A program made the translations under genes and the position numbers. From Gp7-AA10 sp041483175 (GTDB taxonomy: Bacteria > Acidobacteriota > Thermoanaerobaculia > Gp7-AA8), in contig JBGPFD010000217.1 in NCBI GenBank assembly GCA_041483175.1, positions 1-5,894 on the forward strand: DNA of 5,894 nt, read 5' to 3'. Positions 5,860 to 5,894 of the stretch are shown here, piece after piece (positions within the stretch are counted from its first letter, which is position 1; every line of letters begins with the position of its first letter). The notes beneath the pieces were generated by a model, which worked only from the letters and a program-made list of their open reading frames with translations, did no database searches and was not told where the DNA came from.

Positions 5860-5894
5860 GTAGAGCCGCCTCTCAGGCGGCTTGCGCCGGCTGA
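5860..5894. repeat. REP/BIME-like element, array copy 3 (cut by window end)
   Basis: GTAG (5860-5863) and hairpin a (5864-5882) are complete and identical to copy 2. The start of hairpin b (GCGCCGGCT, from 5884) is visible, but the window stops there. The array may continue further right. Confidence 0.8.

Larger units (their letters stand above)
5508..5894. repeat. Tandem repeat array of about 2.5 units, including the 3' end of the hydrolase gene
   Basis: Unit starts align at 5511, 5663 and 5823 (ATGTCACGGCGAGAT), giving periods of 152 and 160 bp. The third copy is cut by the window end. Each unit runs: 3' tail of the hydrolase gene with its TGA, GTAG-flanked hairpin a (with hairpin b in copy 2, and at least begun in copy 3), GTCTGCTACTCGGGCAAATG, a small GGCAA/TTGCC inverted repeat, then GC-rich hairpin c with CTAC, and GACCGATG closing the unit. 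Copies 1 and 2 are identical over about 40 nt at the coding tail. Copy 1 lacks about 26 nt (hairpin b) and carries 18 extra nt before hairpin c. The 349-nt gene-free stretch 5546-5894 is entirely this array. The short open frames within it only repeat one artefactual peptide (MSRRDSWARIRDHVEPP). Confidence 0.92.

Noticed and set aside
5511..5863. Two small open frames sharing MSRRDSWARIRDHVEPP in the array
   Set aside because: They are the out-of-frame reading of the duplicated hydrolase tail and hairpins. No ribosome binding site stands before them, and the shared peptide follows from the DNA repeat.
5508..5894. CRISPR array
   Set aside because: The repeats are 150-160 bp with conserved interiors and no unique spacers. 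No cas genes are present.

Overview
The window is GC-rich chromosomal DNA from a Gram-negative-type bacterium. The paired exported M16 peptidases, the style of the DinB-family and alpha/beta-hydrolase proteins, and the dense GTAG-palindrome intergenic repeats suggest an uncultured Acidobacteriota-like lineage. That placement is impressionistic and was not tested by any search.

Layout: on the minus strand, two M16-family peptidase genes are translationally coupled through an ATGA overlap. The upstream one (498-2027) carries the complete zinc-protease motif. The downstream one (501 to beyond the left edge) has lost all the HxxEH residues, so they look like a catalytic/non-catalytic periplasmic pair. 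A 106-bp divergent intergenic region (2028-2133) holds a plausible promoter for this pair. On the plus strand follow a DinB-fold protein (2134-2634), glucokinase Glk (2644-3576), the universal P-loop ATPase/GTPase YchF (3666-4739) and a cytoplasmic alpha/beta hydrolase (4751-5545). DinB-glk and ychF-hydrolase are tightly packed (9 and 11 nt gaps). An 89-nt gap containing a double-hairpin repeat separates glk from ychF.

The most unusual part is non-coding. Small palindromes, each with GTAG at its 5' base, sit between glk and ychF and again in a tandem array after the hydrolase (5508 to the right edge). They resemble REP/BIME elements, the kind mobilised by RAYT (TnpA-REP) transposases. The array unit (152 and 160 bp, third copy cut by the window edge) includes the last 11 codons and stop of the hydrolase gene, so the duplication captured coding sequence. 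The glk stop codon lies inside the GTAG of the other element.

The protein-coding genes look like ordinary housekeeping or conserved genes. There is no sign of a defence system, CRISPR array, RNA gene or complete transposase in the window. The repeat system is the item worth following up.
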